Below, piece after piece: positions 1 to 10,361 of a stretch of 64,000 bases of DNA. Origin of the DNA: Mesostigma viride (lineage: Eukaryota > Streptophyta > Mesostigmatophyceae > Mesostigmatales > Mesostigmataceae); assembly GCA_009746045.1 (NCBI GenBank), contig RPFO01000084.1, positions 1,922,816 through 1,986,815 on the forward strand, written 5' to 3'. The notes beneath the pieces were generated by a model. The model worked only from the letters and a program-made list of their open reading frames with translations, did not search any database and was not told the origin of the DNA. Within the stretch, counting starts at the first letter, position 1, and every line of letters starts with the position of its first letter. Both the position numbers and the translations under genes were made by a program.

Positions 1-647
1 TTGAAATATGCTTAACCTACCCATCATATTGGTGGTTAAGACTTATAATACAACCCTTTGTAGGTAGGTATCCATACCCATTCCCTACGTGCGTGCATAG
101 GCTCTCACACATACTAAGGTATCATATAACTGCAATATGATGATGCAAGCATGTTGTCCTATTATGCTAGAAGGGAAATGAGTTGATTGGCATGGTTGGT
201 TGCCACGGTGGTGTGTAGTATGACCGCACTTACATGCTAGCATTTTGCTAGCAAGGCCCAGTCCTATTATAGGACTGGCAGTGTTTTGTGTGTTTCAGGC
301 AGTGCCTGTGGCCAAATTGAGTCCAGTTTTTTTCTACAGGTCCAGAACTATATTTTTTACATGCCTATATTTTTTAAACATGCATGTGGAATTTATTCAA
401 TTTTTCCCAATCGTGCTTCCACACAAAAATGCAAAATCGCGAGTAAGGGTCCACACCCCAGTAAAATTATACATGATTTGGTCAATGTATGATTTTTTAT
501 GCATATGCCCAAGCATTAGCATGATATTGAGTGCTATTATGCATATCAAACATATGGGGTACCCCCCTACCCTTACCGCTACATGATCTCAAAGTTGGCA
601 TACTCAGTCCTATTTTTAGGACTGAGTTTGCACGTACGACGTGTTAA
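1..647. mobile_element. Right part of a TTAA-flanked non-autonomous DNA element (copy A)
   Basis: This stretch is clearly similar over its whole length to 40816-41464, the right part of the complete copy at 39743-41460. It ends in ACGACGTGTTAA where the complete copy ends in ACGACGAGTTAA. Its left part lies outside the window. Near the end is a hairpin (about 603-626) with stem ACTCAGTCCTA / TAGGACTGAGT, and a second palindrome GTCCTATTATAGGAC lies near 262-276. It has no convincing coding capacity; the short ORFs are not conserved between the two copies. Confidence 0.8.
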
Positions 648-1148
648 GAGGTACCTTGAAATTAAATAAGAGGCAGGCCTCTATCGAGATATATGTATGG
701 AGGCGAGTTTCTATTGGCGTTAATTTGTAGTATTGTACGACAACTGTTAAGGGTGACGGAAAGTACTGAAATCGCGGAAGTGTCACGGAGACGTTTCTAC
801 TTTCTAGATCGATTGCGCATTCGACGGTTAAAAGGCAGAGGTGCGGTCGACTGGCAGTACTGTGCGACGGTGTTGGACGGAATTTCCGGTCAGCGATGCG
901 GTCTTAAGCTTTGCATCTCACGTTGTCGGATCTTAGCCCTTGCGTCGCGCTGTGCTGTGGCGAACTTATTCTCCGCCGTCAGATTGCACCGTCGATGAGC
1001 GTCGATGCTCGTCGATGAACCCAACGCAAGCCATGTGACGAAAAGAAGTAAAAATTGGTGCGGCGGCATCTGAGGGCGAGTTTGGTACGCTACGGAACTT
1101 GCAGCCCGGCGACTCCGCGTAAAGCAGTCCGCAGGTAGTCCGCTGGCG
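648..1148. other. Unassigned stretch
   Basis: A 101-codon open frame lies at 693-998 on the plus strand, but it shows no recognisable motif. I see no RNA gene or repeat boundary here. Confidence 0.4.
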
Positions 1149-1192
1149 TTAATTTGTTAATTTGTTAATTTGTTAATTTGTTAATTTGTTAA
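1149..1192. repeat. Tandem repeat (TTAATTTG)5
   Basis: Five perfect copies of the 8-mer TTAATTTG run from 1149 to 1188, followed by a partial TTAA. The array lies 40 bp upstream of the ORF at 1232. Confidence 0.95.
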
Positions 1193-1231
1193 CTGGGGAC
1201 AACCTAGTCGGGGTAAAATTAGAGATAACCC

Positions 1232-1753
1232 TTGCGCGTCTGGCTGTCGGGGTCGCTAATTTCCTCTCGATTGCAAGCAGCTAAGCTTGCCGTAAATTTA
1301 AATGCACTGTTACAAATGGAGCAGAGCGATATTTTTGGTTCTCAGCATACCTATCTGATGGTCGACAAAAATGAGCACGCTGCAAACATCAAAATTGATG
1401 TAGAGTTGCTCGGACCTTCTGCACAGTGGGGTGCAGGTGTCATTGCGTTCGGCAATGGCATGATCGATCTGGTGCCACCCGATTCAGATTTGAACCCTGC
1501 TTACCAACGCGTGCCTGACAATCAGGCGAGAGTGGTGGTGGAGAGCACGGAAATTCCGGGCTCTCCCAATGTATCAATGATGCGCCTGAGGGCTGAGGCC
1601 CAGCAGGAGTTCCTGGCTGCTGCGGAGAACGGCGGGGCCAAGTGGAACACCAAAATGTATACAGGCGAGCCTCCCAACTACAGGGGAGTCCTGTACCAGG
1701 GAGTGTACTCCTTCGGCGATTTCGAGATCGATGGATGGGGCACCTTTTTCTAG
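1232..1753 (+). CDS. Hypothetical protein, 173 aa
   Basis: I do not recognise this protein. It is an uninterrupted ORF of mixed composition, without the low complexity typical of a chance ORF, containing acidic and aliphatic segments such as IKIDVELLGP and an Ala/Glu-rich stretch near residues 117-131. No signal peptide, transmembrane segment or metal-binding motif is visible. The start is uncertain: the first ATG-like codon follows directly on an AT-rich tandem repeat, and the sequence could be one exon of a longer gene. The downstream flank at about 1798-1815 (TGTGCACATATATATT) is where a LINE 3' fragment begins. It is the best candidate in the window for a non-mobile gene, but it could also be a remnant of an unidentified element. 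Confidence 0.4.
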   Translation: MRVWLSGSLISSRLQAAKLAVNLNALLQMEQSDIFGSQHTYLMVDKNEHAANIKIDVELLGPSAQWGAGVIAFGNGMIDLVPPDSDLNPAYQRVPDNQARVVVESTEIPGSPNVSMMRLRAEAQQEFLAAAENGGAKWNTKMYTGEPPNYRGVLYQGVYSFGDFEIDGWGTFF

Positions 1754-1815
1754 GCGCAATGCCCAAGTTGTCAAATACTCGACAATGTCGAGTTTTGTGC
1801 ACATATATATTCATG

Positions 1816-2094
1816 CCAGCGGGCCCCATGGTCGGCGCGGACCTGGACGTCATATTGGCGTCAGCGCTTGTCGGTGGCGCTGACTCGGGCCATGGCTGAC
1901 ATCATGCTCCGCCGTACGCGGGCTGATTTTGCGGTGCAGCAGGGCTATTAGGTTCCTCCCGTTAGGCGTTTCCATTGGTCTTATCGTAGTATAGAGCTTT
2001 GACATGGCTCTGTATATAGGTTTATAGCTGGGCGTTTGCTTTGGTTTGAGTGATTTCACTCTGCTGTAAGTAATTATATTTTTAATATATATTC
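1816..2094 (+). mobile_element. RLE-type LINE, 5'-truncated 3' fragment
   Basis: Bases 1823-1951 encode the last 43 residues of the LINE protein (WSARTWTSYWRQRLS... ending AVQQGY and a stop), with the same protein sequence as the C-terminus of the long minus-strand copy. About 140 bp of 3' UTR follow, ending in TTTTTAATATATATTCATTG. The insertion sits directly after TGTGCACATATATATT. Severe 5' truncation is usual for target-primed LINE insertions. Confidence 0.9.
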
Positions 2095-2523
2095 ATTGGG
2101 CCCCAAGACAGCGGAGTTTTTCCACGAGTGCTGCCAGCGCCGTGAAGACCGCCTCGACCTCGAGGGTCAGACCGCCCCGTGGTCGGCCCGCACGTGGTCC
2201 TCGTATTGGCGGCAGCGCCTGTCACTCGCCCTCACTCGCACCGTAGCTGATGTGTTATTCCGCCGCACCCGGGCCGACTTTGTCGCGACCCATGCGGTCT
2301 AGATCCCTTCCAGGCCTGCATGGTGGGCCGGCAGCGCTGTTGCTGCGTGTAGTTTTGTGATGTATAGTTAGTTGTACCTTGTGCCGCTGGCGTGATCCTT
2401 GGATGTCTGTGTCAGATTACTATTAATTTCTTCAGGGTTATTCTCCCAGTTATCGGGTTTTTCCTTATGTTGCATGCCTATCTCACCTCCGTAATCTATC
2501 ATTCTCAATGAATATATATTCAT
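2095..2523 (+). mobile_element. RLE-type LINE, diverged subfamily, 3' fragment
   Basis: Bases 2100-2302 encode a diverged version of the same C-terminus (WSARTWSSYWRQRLSLALTR... ending ATHAV). It then has a completely different 3' UTR (2303-2510). It is joined head to tail to the preceding fragment at ATATATTCATTGGGCCCC and ends with its own ATGAATATATATTCATTGAG tail. Confidence 0.85.
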
Positions 2524-2528
2524 TGAGA

Positions 2529-2674
2529 TTCCCGTTAGGCGTTTCCATTGGTCTTATCGTAGTATAGAGCTTTGACATGGCTCTGTATATAGGTTTATAG
2601 CTGGGCGTTTGCTTTGGTTTGAGTGATTTCACTCTGCTGTAAGTAATTATATTTTTAATATATATTCATTGAGA
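2529..2674 (+). mobile_element. LINE 3' UTR fragment
   Basis: About 145 bp matching the 3' UTR of the 1816-2094 fragment almost base for base, again ending in TTAATATATATTCATTGAG. It contains no coding sequence. Confidence 0.9.
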
Positions 2675-2689
2675 ATGTTAAAATTACGG

Positions 2690-3704
2690 ACATGTGCACA
2701 TATATATTAAATATATAATTACTTACAGCAGAGTGAAATCACTCAAACCAAAGCAAACGCCCAGCTATAAACCTATATACAGAGCCATGTCAAAGCTCTA
2801 TACTACGATAAGACCAATTGATGGAAACGCCTTAGAACGGGAGGAACCTAATAGCCCTGCTGCACCGCGACATCAGCCCGCGTACGTCGGAGCATGATGT
2901 CAGCCATGGCCCGAGTCAGCGCCACCGACAAGCGCTGACGCCAATATATGACGTCCAGGTCCGCGCCGACCATGGGGCCCGCTGGCCCTCCAGGTCCAGC
3001 CGGTCCTCCCGGAGCCGGCAACACTCCTCCTTGAAGAAGGCGGAGGTCAGGGGCCCCATGGCCCCAAACTCCTCCAGGACAAAGGGCACCACACGATGGT
3101 GCCCGACGTCGCCGTAGGCCAGGAGCTTGGCCCGCTCCGCCCGGTCCGCCGTGTAACCTGCCGTAAGGGAGGCCCCAGCCACGTGGCTAAGAGCCAAGGG
3201 CCGCGCCACCGAAACGTCAATAAGCAGATGCCGGCCACCCCCCTCAAAGTCCAGCACCACGATGTCAGGCCGGTGGTTGGGGGAATAGAAGGCAGCGCCA
3301 TCCGCATCCTCGGACCGGATGTTCGCGTGGGGGAAAACCGACCGAATCATGGCGAGCACCACCGTCAGGAGGACAGTGTGCAAATACAAATACCAATTCT
3401 GATTCTGTTGGCCCCCCATGCAGGCAAGGTAGTGAGTCCCCGTGGGATCCAGCGGCTGCCCACAGCTACCACAAGGCCGCCCGGCCGGAACAAGAGGCTG
3501 CGGGGCAAATAGCTGGTGCCGGAGCGCCACCGAGTAGTGGCTGGGAGCCAAGGCGAATGGGGGGGCCATGGGAAGAGCACGAAGGTACGCCGAGCCCACA
3601 CTCCGCAAGGAAAGCGAGAACAGCCACCCACGTCCCTGGGCGTTGAGGTCCGCGAAAAGAGCAATCCAATCAGCCGTGTGCAGAATACCCGCGTAGGTTT
3701 ACGC
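2690..3704 (-). mobile_element. RLE-type LINE, 5'-truncated copy
   Basis: A 1-kb minus-strand copy nearly identical to the 3' third of the long LINE at 3705-24537. Its 3' tail (about 2690-2735) faces the tail of the plus-strand fragments, so the two groups meet tail to tail. Its truncated 5' end at about 3700 abuts the 3' tail of the long copy (ACGCACATATATATATATT). Confidence 0.9.
2916..3608 (-). pseudogene. LINE ORF C-terminal fragment: CCHC knuckle and RLE domain
   Basis: This encodes the C-terminal part of the LINE polyprotein. It shows the C-x2-C-x9-H-x3-C knuckle (CGSCGQPLDPTGTHYLAC), then the RLE core with RPDIVVLDFEGG and DVSVARP. That combination is known from R2/CRE-type elements. 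The frame stays open across a 7-G run near 3559-3565, where the long copy has 6 G and shifts frame. Two differences mark this copy: an extra TCC giving FFKEECC, and an extra AT near 2943 that shifts the last residues so the protein ends GVSACRWR. It is 5'-truncated and non-functional on its own. Confidence 0.85.
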
Positions 3705-3851
3705 ACATATATATATATTAAAAATATGATTACTTACAGCAGAGTGAAATCACTCAAACCAAAGCAAACGCCCAGCTATAAACCTATATACAGAGCCATG
3801 TCAAAGCTCTATACTACGATAAGACCAATGGAAACGCCTAACGGGAGGAAC

Positions 3852-6376
3852 CTAATAGCCCTGCTGCACCGCAAAATCAGCCCGCGTACGGCGGAGCATG
3901 ATGTCAGCCATGGCCCGAGTCAGCGCCACCGACAAGCGCTGACGCCAATATGACGTCCAGGTCCGCGCCGACCATGGGGCCCGCTGGCCCTCCAGGTCCA
4001 GCCGGTCCTCCCGGAGCCGGCAACACTCCTTGAAGAAGGCGGAGGTCAGGGGCCCCATGGCCCCAAACTCCTCCAGGACAAAGGGCACCACACGATGGTG
4101 CCCGACGTCGCCGTAGGCCAGGAGCTTGGCCCGCTCCGCCCGGTCCGCCGTGTAACCTGCCGTGAGGGAGGCCCCAGCCACGTGGCTAAGAGCCAAGGGC
4201 CGCGCCACCGAAACGTCAATAAGCAGATGCCGGCCACCCCCCTCAAAGTCCAGCACCACGATGTCAGGCCGGTGGTTGGGGGAATAGAAGGCAGCGCCAT
4301 CCGCATCCTCGGACCGGATGTTCGCGTGGGGGAAAACCGACCGAATCATGGCGAGCACCACCGTCAGGAGGACAGTGTGCAAATACAAATACCAATTCTG
4401 ATTCTGTTGGCCCCCCATGCAGGCAAGGTAGTGAGTCCCCGTGGGATCCAGCGGCTGCCCACAGCTACCACAAGGCCGCCCGGCCGGAACAAGAGGCTGC
4501 GGGGCAAATAGCTGGTGCCGGAGCGCCACCGAGTAGTGGCTGGGAGCCAAGGCGAATGGGGGGCCATGGGAAGAGCACGAAGGTACGCCGAGCCCACACT
4601 CCGCAAGGAAAGCGAGAACAGCCACGCACGTCCCTGGGCGTTGAGGTCCGCGAAAAGAGCAATCCAATCAGCCGTGTGCAGAATACCCGCGTAGGTTTTC
4701 TGGTGTTTATCGATGACGCGAGCAGGGAATGCGGCGGGAGATTGAACGGAGGCGACCGAGGGAGTGCCGCGAGGGAGGTGGCGCTGTACCGCCTGAGCGG
4801 CACGGACGGGAGAACAGGCCTGCTGGATCTCAGCATAGGCCTCCTGGATGGCGGTGACGAAGGGCAAAGGGCTGCTGGGGTCCAGGAGGTCAGGCGCTGC
4901 CGTTGCCAAAAGGGGCAGGAGCCGGCAGCTTTCCGCCCACGACTGAGCGACGGAGCCCAAAAATGCTGCTGGGGCCAGCCGGGCGGCACGAGTCAGACCG
5001 CAGCCACCCATCCGTGCAGGCAGGGAGGCAATGCGAATAGCATGTGGCGGGAGGTCGGGGCCCGGGACCAGCTGCGCCAAGGCCGACTGGATGCGTTCGT
5101 CGTGGCCCTCGGCGGCCAGCCGGACCTGAGACGGAAGAGCGCCCCTGAGCCAGTGAACGACGCGAGGGTGAGCGCAAAACCACAGAAGCAGACCCTTGGT
5201 CTGCGAATCATGAAGGCGCGCAATCAAGGGCAGTACCTCAGTGCGTGCCTCGAGGGCGGCCCGCAGAGCATCGATGACAAACGCGGGGTCGCCAACCGGA
5301 ACGCCGAGGACATCCAACCCATGGAGGCGCTCGTCCCGGCCCAAGAGCTGGGGCGGAAAGCCGGAGCAATCACCTTGGGGCGAGTACACCGCGCACTTGG
5401 CAAGGGTCAACTGGAGGTTGATGTCGGCCACCGCGGTCTGCAGTGCCAGCAGAGCCGCGGTGGTGTCCGGCACAGGGCCCAGAAGGTAGATATCATCCAA
5501 GTAGGCCTGAATAGCGACCGCCGGGTGGGCAGCATGGACCGCTTGGAGGCAACCCTGGAGGGGGCGGCAAAGTACAGGGGTCCCAGGGGGTCCCCTTGCT
5601 GGGTGCCCGACCGCGACAGCAGGCCGCCGCGAGTGCCGTCCTCCATGATGTGAACCAGTTGGCCGGGCTGGCCGTAGCACACGGCTGTCCAAGCGTACAA
5701 GTCCTCGAAGGACTCCATGACGGCCGCAAACATGCTGGCGCGGGACAGACTGTTGAACGCGTTGTGGCAGTCGACCTTGACGACAGCGTGGGTGGGGTGG
5801 GCCTCGAGGTAGGCCTGCACCGAATGGATGAGGATATCCGCCCCGCCTGGAGTCGTCACCCCCAGCTGGGCCGCCACCGAGGTCTCACCCGCTGCGAGGG
5901 GCGGGCAGAAAAAGGCACGGAGCTCGGGCGCCTTTTGGCGGCAGATCACTTTGCCCACGAGCTTGCGGAGCACCTCACCGCAGGCGATCGGGCGCACCTT
6001 GCCCTCGGGGGGGGGCAAGACACCCTTGAGCAGAGCGAGGAGGCGAGCGCCCGCTAACCACTCGCGCGCAGCGGGAGGAACGCGACCAGCCGCCAGGTCA
6101 ATGAGGGTGTCAAAGAGAATGTCCTCGCCCCCATGCCCCACCAGGACCTCCAAGTGCTCGTAGCGCCAGCCCGACGGCCCGGTAGAGGAAGCCCGCGGGA
6201 CCGCACGCATCACCTCCAGGAAGCAGTCGCGGTCCAGCCGGAGGGGGGCCGGCAGGGGGTCCGGCACGGGCAGCTGGAATCCGGGCTCCGCAGGGTGAAG
6301 AGCCTCCAAGGCCGCCAGGGTAGCCGCATTGGCGGGGGCGAGCTTGGCCATTTCCAAGCGGGTCATGGCCCGGCTG
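3852..6376 (-). pseudogene. LINE reverse transcriptase and restriction-like endonuclease
   Basis: This encodes the catalytic half of the LINE. The RT entry is GPSGWRYEHL (about 6160). Motif A is VKVDCHNAFNSLSR (about 5780), motif B is SGTQQGDPLGPLYFA (about 5600) and motif C is AYLDDIYLLG (about 5500). The thumb follows, then the CCHC knuckle at 4474-4417 and the RLE motifs RPDIVVLDFEGG and LIDVSVARP (about 4275-4200). The protein ends FAVQQGY at 3852. Two frame changes break it: one between motifs B and C (about 5500-5690), and one at the G run near 4556-4561, which is one G shorter than in the 2690-3704 copy. The RT copies RNA primed at the nick made by the RLE. Confidence 0.9.
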
Positions 6377-6381
6377 AGCTA

Positions 6382-6834
6382 GTTGGATGGAGACTAGGGA
6401 CGACGAACAACTGCGAAAACTGAGAGCGAATGATGATTGTATTACAATAATACAATGAGAGAGCAATGGAAGCTGAGGGCTCAGAATGGAACGTCTGGGC
6501 AAACTCGGGTGCTGTGGCACTCCCCAGTGCTACGCCTATATGCCTATGGCGGTGCTACCTGCAGCACACGACCAGTGGACAACTGTACACTGCAATGCCA
6601 TGCGACCACGTCACTAGCATCACTACACTCGGCCCGTCAGAACCGGATAACCGGACCTGGCGGGTCGAGCTAGAGTCTAGGCACAGTCTGGCACTAACCG
6701 CACATCGGTCCACATGACACCTCAGTACCGTACACCCTGCCGTACTGTACTGAGGTGTCCCGCTCAGCCGCGGTAGGCAATACGCGGCGCGCAGGCCGGA
6801 AATCCGTGTGTCAGCCTAAGCATCTCATCTAACT
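6382..6834 (-). repeat. Copia-1 3' LTR
   Basis: A 453-bp direct repeat of 14410-14859, with about ten substitutions and small indels (including a 3-bp difference near 6493). The short ORFs inside it are not conserved genes. Confidence 0.9.
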
Positions 6835-7896
6835 CCCATTATGTTTTCCTTTCAGGTTGAAGGCTAGCGACTTCAAGCCTGACCCTGCCCAGCTAGGAGA
6901 CTGACTCCAAGCTGACTGAGGTGCTGAGCAACTGACACCCATACTGCAACATCTGGACTGAAAAAGATGGGCCCCAGAACTCGTGCAATACTTGTGATGG
7001 CATCACGTTTAGCTCAACATGCCCGGGGAGTTCCTCCTCCTCGCGAGCTCACAAGGGAGATAGCTATGCCTGTCTGCCTATCCAGGGAGTGCATCACCAG
7101 CCAAGAAGCCATTGTAAAAATGCCAAGGTAACCGTTTAAGAGGTTCCATGTTGTTCCATCATCATCGCCCACTCAGAGAAAAATACCCAGCCAGGCTGGG
7201 TCAACTGAGCTCAGGTTACCTGCAACCTGAGGAGTGACAGTGGACAGGTTTATTGCACCCTGCACTGTCCATGTTGTACCTGCACAACATGTGAGGACCA
7301 GCCACCCCTGCCCTGCACAGAGGGGGCTGAAGTCCGAGTGACAGGTGACAGGACTATGACATCCTGGACCTGGCCACATTGCACCTGCACAACGTGTGAG
7401 ACCAGCCACCCCTGCCCTGCACATGGGTGACTGAAGTCCTGGTGACAGGTGACAGGAATATTTCATCCTGCACCTGTGCTGAGCACGTTGTACTAGACAA
7501 CATGACAGCACCCATGCCTTACTGCCACTGAACAGTAAGGCCAGGTGGCCCAGGATATCCACAGTGAACTGGGGTCCTGGGTAACCACCTGTCAAGGGAG
7601 CTTTGACCCTCCACTTGAATGGGGGCACCTGAGCCACTGAGCTCAAGGCCAATCCACCAAGGCATACGCCCTAGTGAATAAAGGTGTGAGATACATCCCA
7701 TGCCCACCTATGAAGGTGTGCATAACGAAATTCCATGGTGTTGAAAAAATCAAAACAGATTTTATTGGGCATAGGGCACGCAGATGTATGAAAAACAGAC
7801 TCCAACCAACCCCCCTTGCTGGAAGCCACAACCTACCCCTTGGACCTGCCCAAGGGGTACTGGGTGACCTAGGCGGCCCTGGTGAACAGGACCCTG
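6835..7896 (-). other. Copia-1 3' untranslated region with polypurine tract and imperfect tandem repeat
   Basis: Noncoding between RNase H and the 3' LTR. The polypurine tract GAAAGGAAAACATAATGGG (6853-6835, minus strand) matches that of Copia-2 apart from one base. About 7240-7510 contains two to three diverged copies of a unit of roughly 120 bp built on ACCAGCCACCCCTGCCCTGC and GTGACAGGTGACAGGA. Confidence 0.75.
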
Positions 7897-9252
7897 CTAG
7901 GCGTCCCCCCTATGGGGCAGGGTTGCCTGCTTGCCATAGGGGTTCATCAAGTGGTACAACAGCTGATATTGTTCAGCTGCCTGCTGAGGCACTTTAGTGA
8001 GTGCATCAGCAGCGTTGTGTTTGTCCTCCACGTGACGGGTGGACTCCCAGTAGGTGGACTCCTGTTTCAGGACCACCCAGTCAAGATCAGTGTGGACAGC
8101 ATAGGGGTTAGCAAGGAAACTGAGGACTGACTGACTGTCAGTGAGCAAGTGTGCCACCACCCCAGCATTGCTGCCTGCTTGCATCTGCAACCAAACCAGC
8201 ACATGATTCAAGTACCTGGCATGAAGCACTGCTGACACCACTGCCCTGCACTCAGCAGCATTGCTGCTGACAGCCTTGCGTCTATGCAACCGGCTGTACC
8301 ATGAAATGAGAGACAAGGGTGCATCATCATTCTGCACAAAATACAAGCCTGACTCCCTTGCCTGCATCTTGGTAATCTGCCTGGACTCCATGGAACTATC
8401 CATCATAGCTTGGATGTGAATGGTTTTGTGGAGATCCAAGGAGTGCAAGATAAGGGGAGGGCCTTCCTGGAGAGTTTTGGTGATGGCTTTGTGACCTACT
8501 TGCATCAAGACATCATCATCAACTCTGCTAACCACAGCCAGGTGAGGTGCACACGTTGAGCACAACCACCCCAGCTTGCCTCTAATGGTAGGACAGGCTC
8601 CAGGTTTGATTTTTGTTTGCAAAACCTCCAAGCAGCTGTGCATGTAATCATTGGGAGAGTAGAGTGCACACACCCACTGGTTTTGATGCTGCTGGAGTTG
8701 TAACATTGTGCCACAAAATTTTATGGCAGTGGTGCCCAGCTCTACTTGCTTGCCAATCTCAAAATGCTGTGACACTTGTTGAATAAAATCATCCACAGCA
8801 CGCCTTGGCCCAGCAATCAGCTGATCATCCCCATGCCACACAAAGGTGAGAATGCCATGAGGGTGTGGGACCACAAAGAAGCAAGGGTCTATGTCATCAT
8901 ATCTAGCCCCTAGCTTTTCAAACACAGCCTGAGCTGACATCCTGAAAATGCGAGGAGCTGATTGCAGCCCTTCAACACCTATGTTAGCTTTCAGGTACTG
9001 CTGAGGGATGTGTTTTGCCCAAACTCTGGGAGTGGAGACTACATACACCTGACCATGCCACACTTGTTGTGCTATCTCAGGTGAGCCTTTCAGGAAAGCC
9101 CTTTTAATGTCTGTAGCCTTACATACATAGTCATCCCCATCATTGAGATGACCCACAAAGACAGACAGCAAGATTTTTAGGGATGTTTGCTGAATGCCTG
9201 GCGTGTACAACTCTGCCTCTGTCAGATCAGTGGTGCCCTTGAACTCTGTCAC
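7897..9252 (-). CDS. Copia-1 reverse transcriptase and RNase H
   Basis: An open frame of 451 codons, missing only the first RT residues, which lie in another frame at 9253-9330. RT motifs are ATDIKRAFLKG (motif A Asp), GLQSAPRIF and FVWHGDDQLIAG (motif C). Motif C has His-Gly before the Asp pair where most Copia RTs have Tyr-Val. RNase H shows MDSSMESR (Asp), AAECRAV (Glu), LLTDSQS (Asp) and HNAADALTK. The frame ends shortly after NPYGKQATL. It copies element RNA into DNA and degrades the RNA strand. Confidence 0.9.
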   Translation of the reverse strand: MTEFKGTTDLTEAELYTPGIQQTSLKILLSVFVGHLNDGDDYVCKATDIKRAFLKGSPEIAQQVWHGQVYVVSTPRVWAKHIPQQYLKANIGVEGLQSAPRIFRMSAQAVFEKLGARYDDIDPCFFVVPHPHGILTFVWHGDDQLIAGPRRAVDDFIQQVSQHFEIGKQVELGTTAIKFCGTMLQLQQHQNQWVCALYSPNDYMHSCLEVLQTKIKPGACPTIRGKLGWLCSTCAPHLAVVSRVDDDVLMQVGHKAITKTLQEGPPLILHSLDLHKTIHIQAMMDSSMESRQITKMQARESGLYFVQNDDAPLSLISWYSRLHRRKAVSSNAAECRAVVSAVLHARYLNHVLVWLQMQAGSNAGVVAHLLTDSQSVLSFLANPYAVHTDLDWVVLKQESTYWESTRHVEDKHNAADALTKVPQQAAEQYQLLYHLMNPYGKQATLPHRGDA

Positions 9253-9313
9253 ACAAGGTCTAGCATGAAAATGACTGACCCATCTGCTGCTGGCTTATGT
9301 TTACACACAAACT

Positions 9314-10105
9314 TCAGGCGCAAGTGCTTGCACCCTGCAGGCTTTTTGTCAATAGGTGTGACAGGGGAGTATGAGAAGGACTAAGAGGATCTGGCACTAC
9401 CCATTCTTCCCTGGCCTTGTTAAAGGCCTCCACCCATTTTAGGAATCCTATGTGTGTGCGACAGTCTTGCTCTATCTGTTCATAAGAAAGAGGAGACATT
9501 TTAGCCACATCATGCTTGCCCAATCCAAATGAGTTGGGATGAAGTTTTTGGTTGTGAACCAGGTCTGCCACACAGGGTTCTTGCCCTGGGGCATACTTGG
9601 GTGTAGCAAATTTTACAGAAGCAATGTTGGTGTTAAGAAGTTTTTCAAGAGAAATTTTGAAATGATTCAGATCAACACCACCCATGTCCTGGATGGATAG
9701 TCTATCACTGGATATGAGGACACCAGGGTAACAGAGAAAAGGATCCCCCAACAAAGCATTCCCTTTATAACCTTCCAAGACCTGAAAAGGAGTGGGGATA
9801 CCGAGTATAGTCAACATGACCTGACCTAATACCTTGAGGGATGACTGCCCTGAGAAATCAGCCACATGGTGCCAGGGTGAAGGTTCCAAAGGCAAATGGG
9901 GCACAGCCAGGGCACTGATAATGCTGACCTGGGCTTGTGTGTCCACTGCAACCATAAATGGGCTATTGTCATTCTGCCCAACCTTCCCCACCTTAGCTGA
10001 TCCTGCAGCAGTTTGAGCTTTGGCTCTATGAGCTGCTTGTAAAATGCGAACAGCGTCTGCTAGGCTGCGTTTGGAAGGTGCAGCTAGTGGCTGAGCTATG
10101 TTCAC
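9314..10105 (-). pseudogene. Copia-1 aspartic protease and RT leader
   Basis: MVAVDTQAQVSIISALAV is the catalytic-loop candidate (D-T-x-A). It is followed about 75 residues later by GNALLGDPF, which suits the second conserved turn of a retropepsin. The loop reads DTQA instead of the usual DTGA/DSGA, yet Copia-2 has exactly the same DTQAQVSIIS, so it is conserved rather than decayed. The block lies after the integrase and before the RT. The last residues run out of frame near 9360, before the RT start (KFVCKHK). Confidence 0.8.
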
Positions 10106-10361
10106 ACTTGAGAGGTGATAGGTTGCTGATCACCTGTTTTGCCAATGTGACCCTCTGCTGCAGGGGGCCAATCCTGCAGTGACTGCCTGCAATCATCAAG
10201 GGTGACCTGGGTGTCACAGTGGGTGTGGCTCTCACACTCACCAGTGGGTGTTCCAAACAACCACTCACTGGGCAACGCTGGGATGCCAGGCAACTGTACA
10301 GGGCTGTCGGCCAACAGCTCTTCCTCCTCTGCCACGTCTGACACAGTTGGAAAATACAATT

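Noticed and set aside
1149..1192. Possible CRISPR-like array
   Set aside because: The 8-bp units are contiguous with no spacers; it is a simple tandem repeat, and the context is eukaryotic.
6437..6717. Two small plus-strand ORFs
   Set aside because: They lie wholly inside the Copia-1 3' LTR and lose their frame in the other LTR copy.
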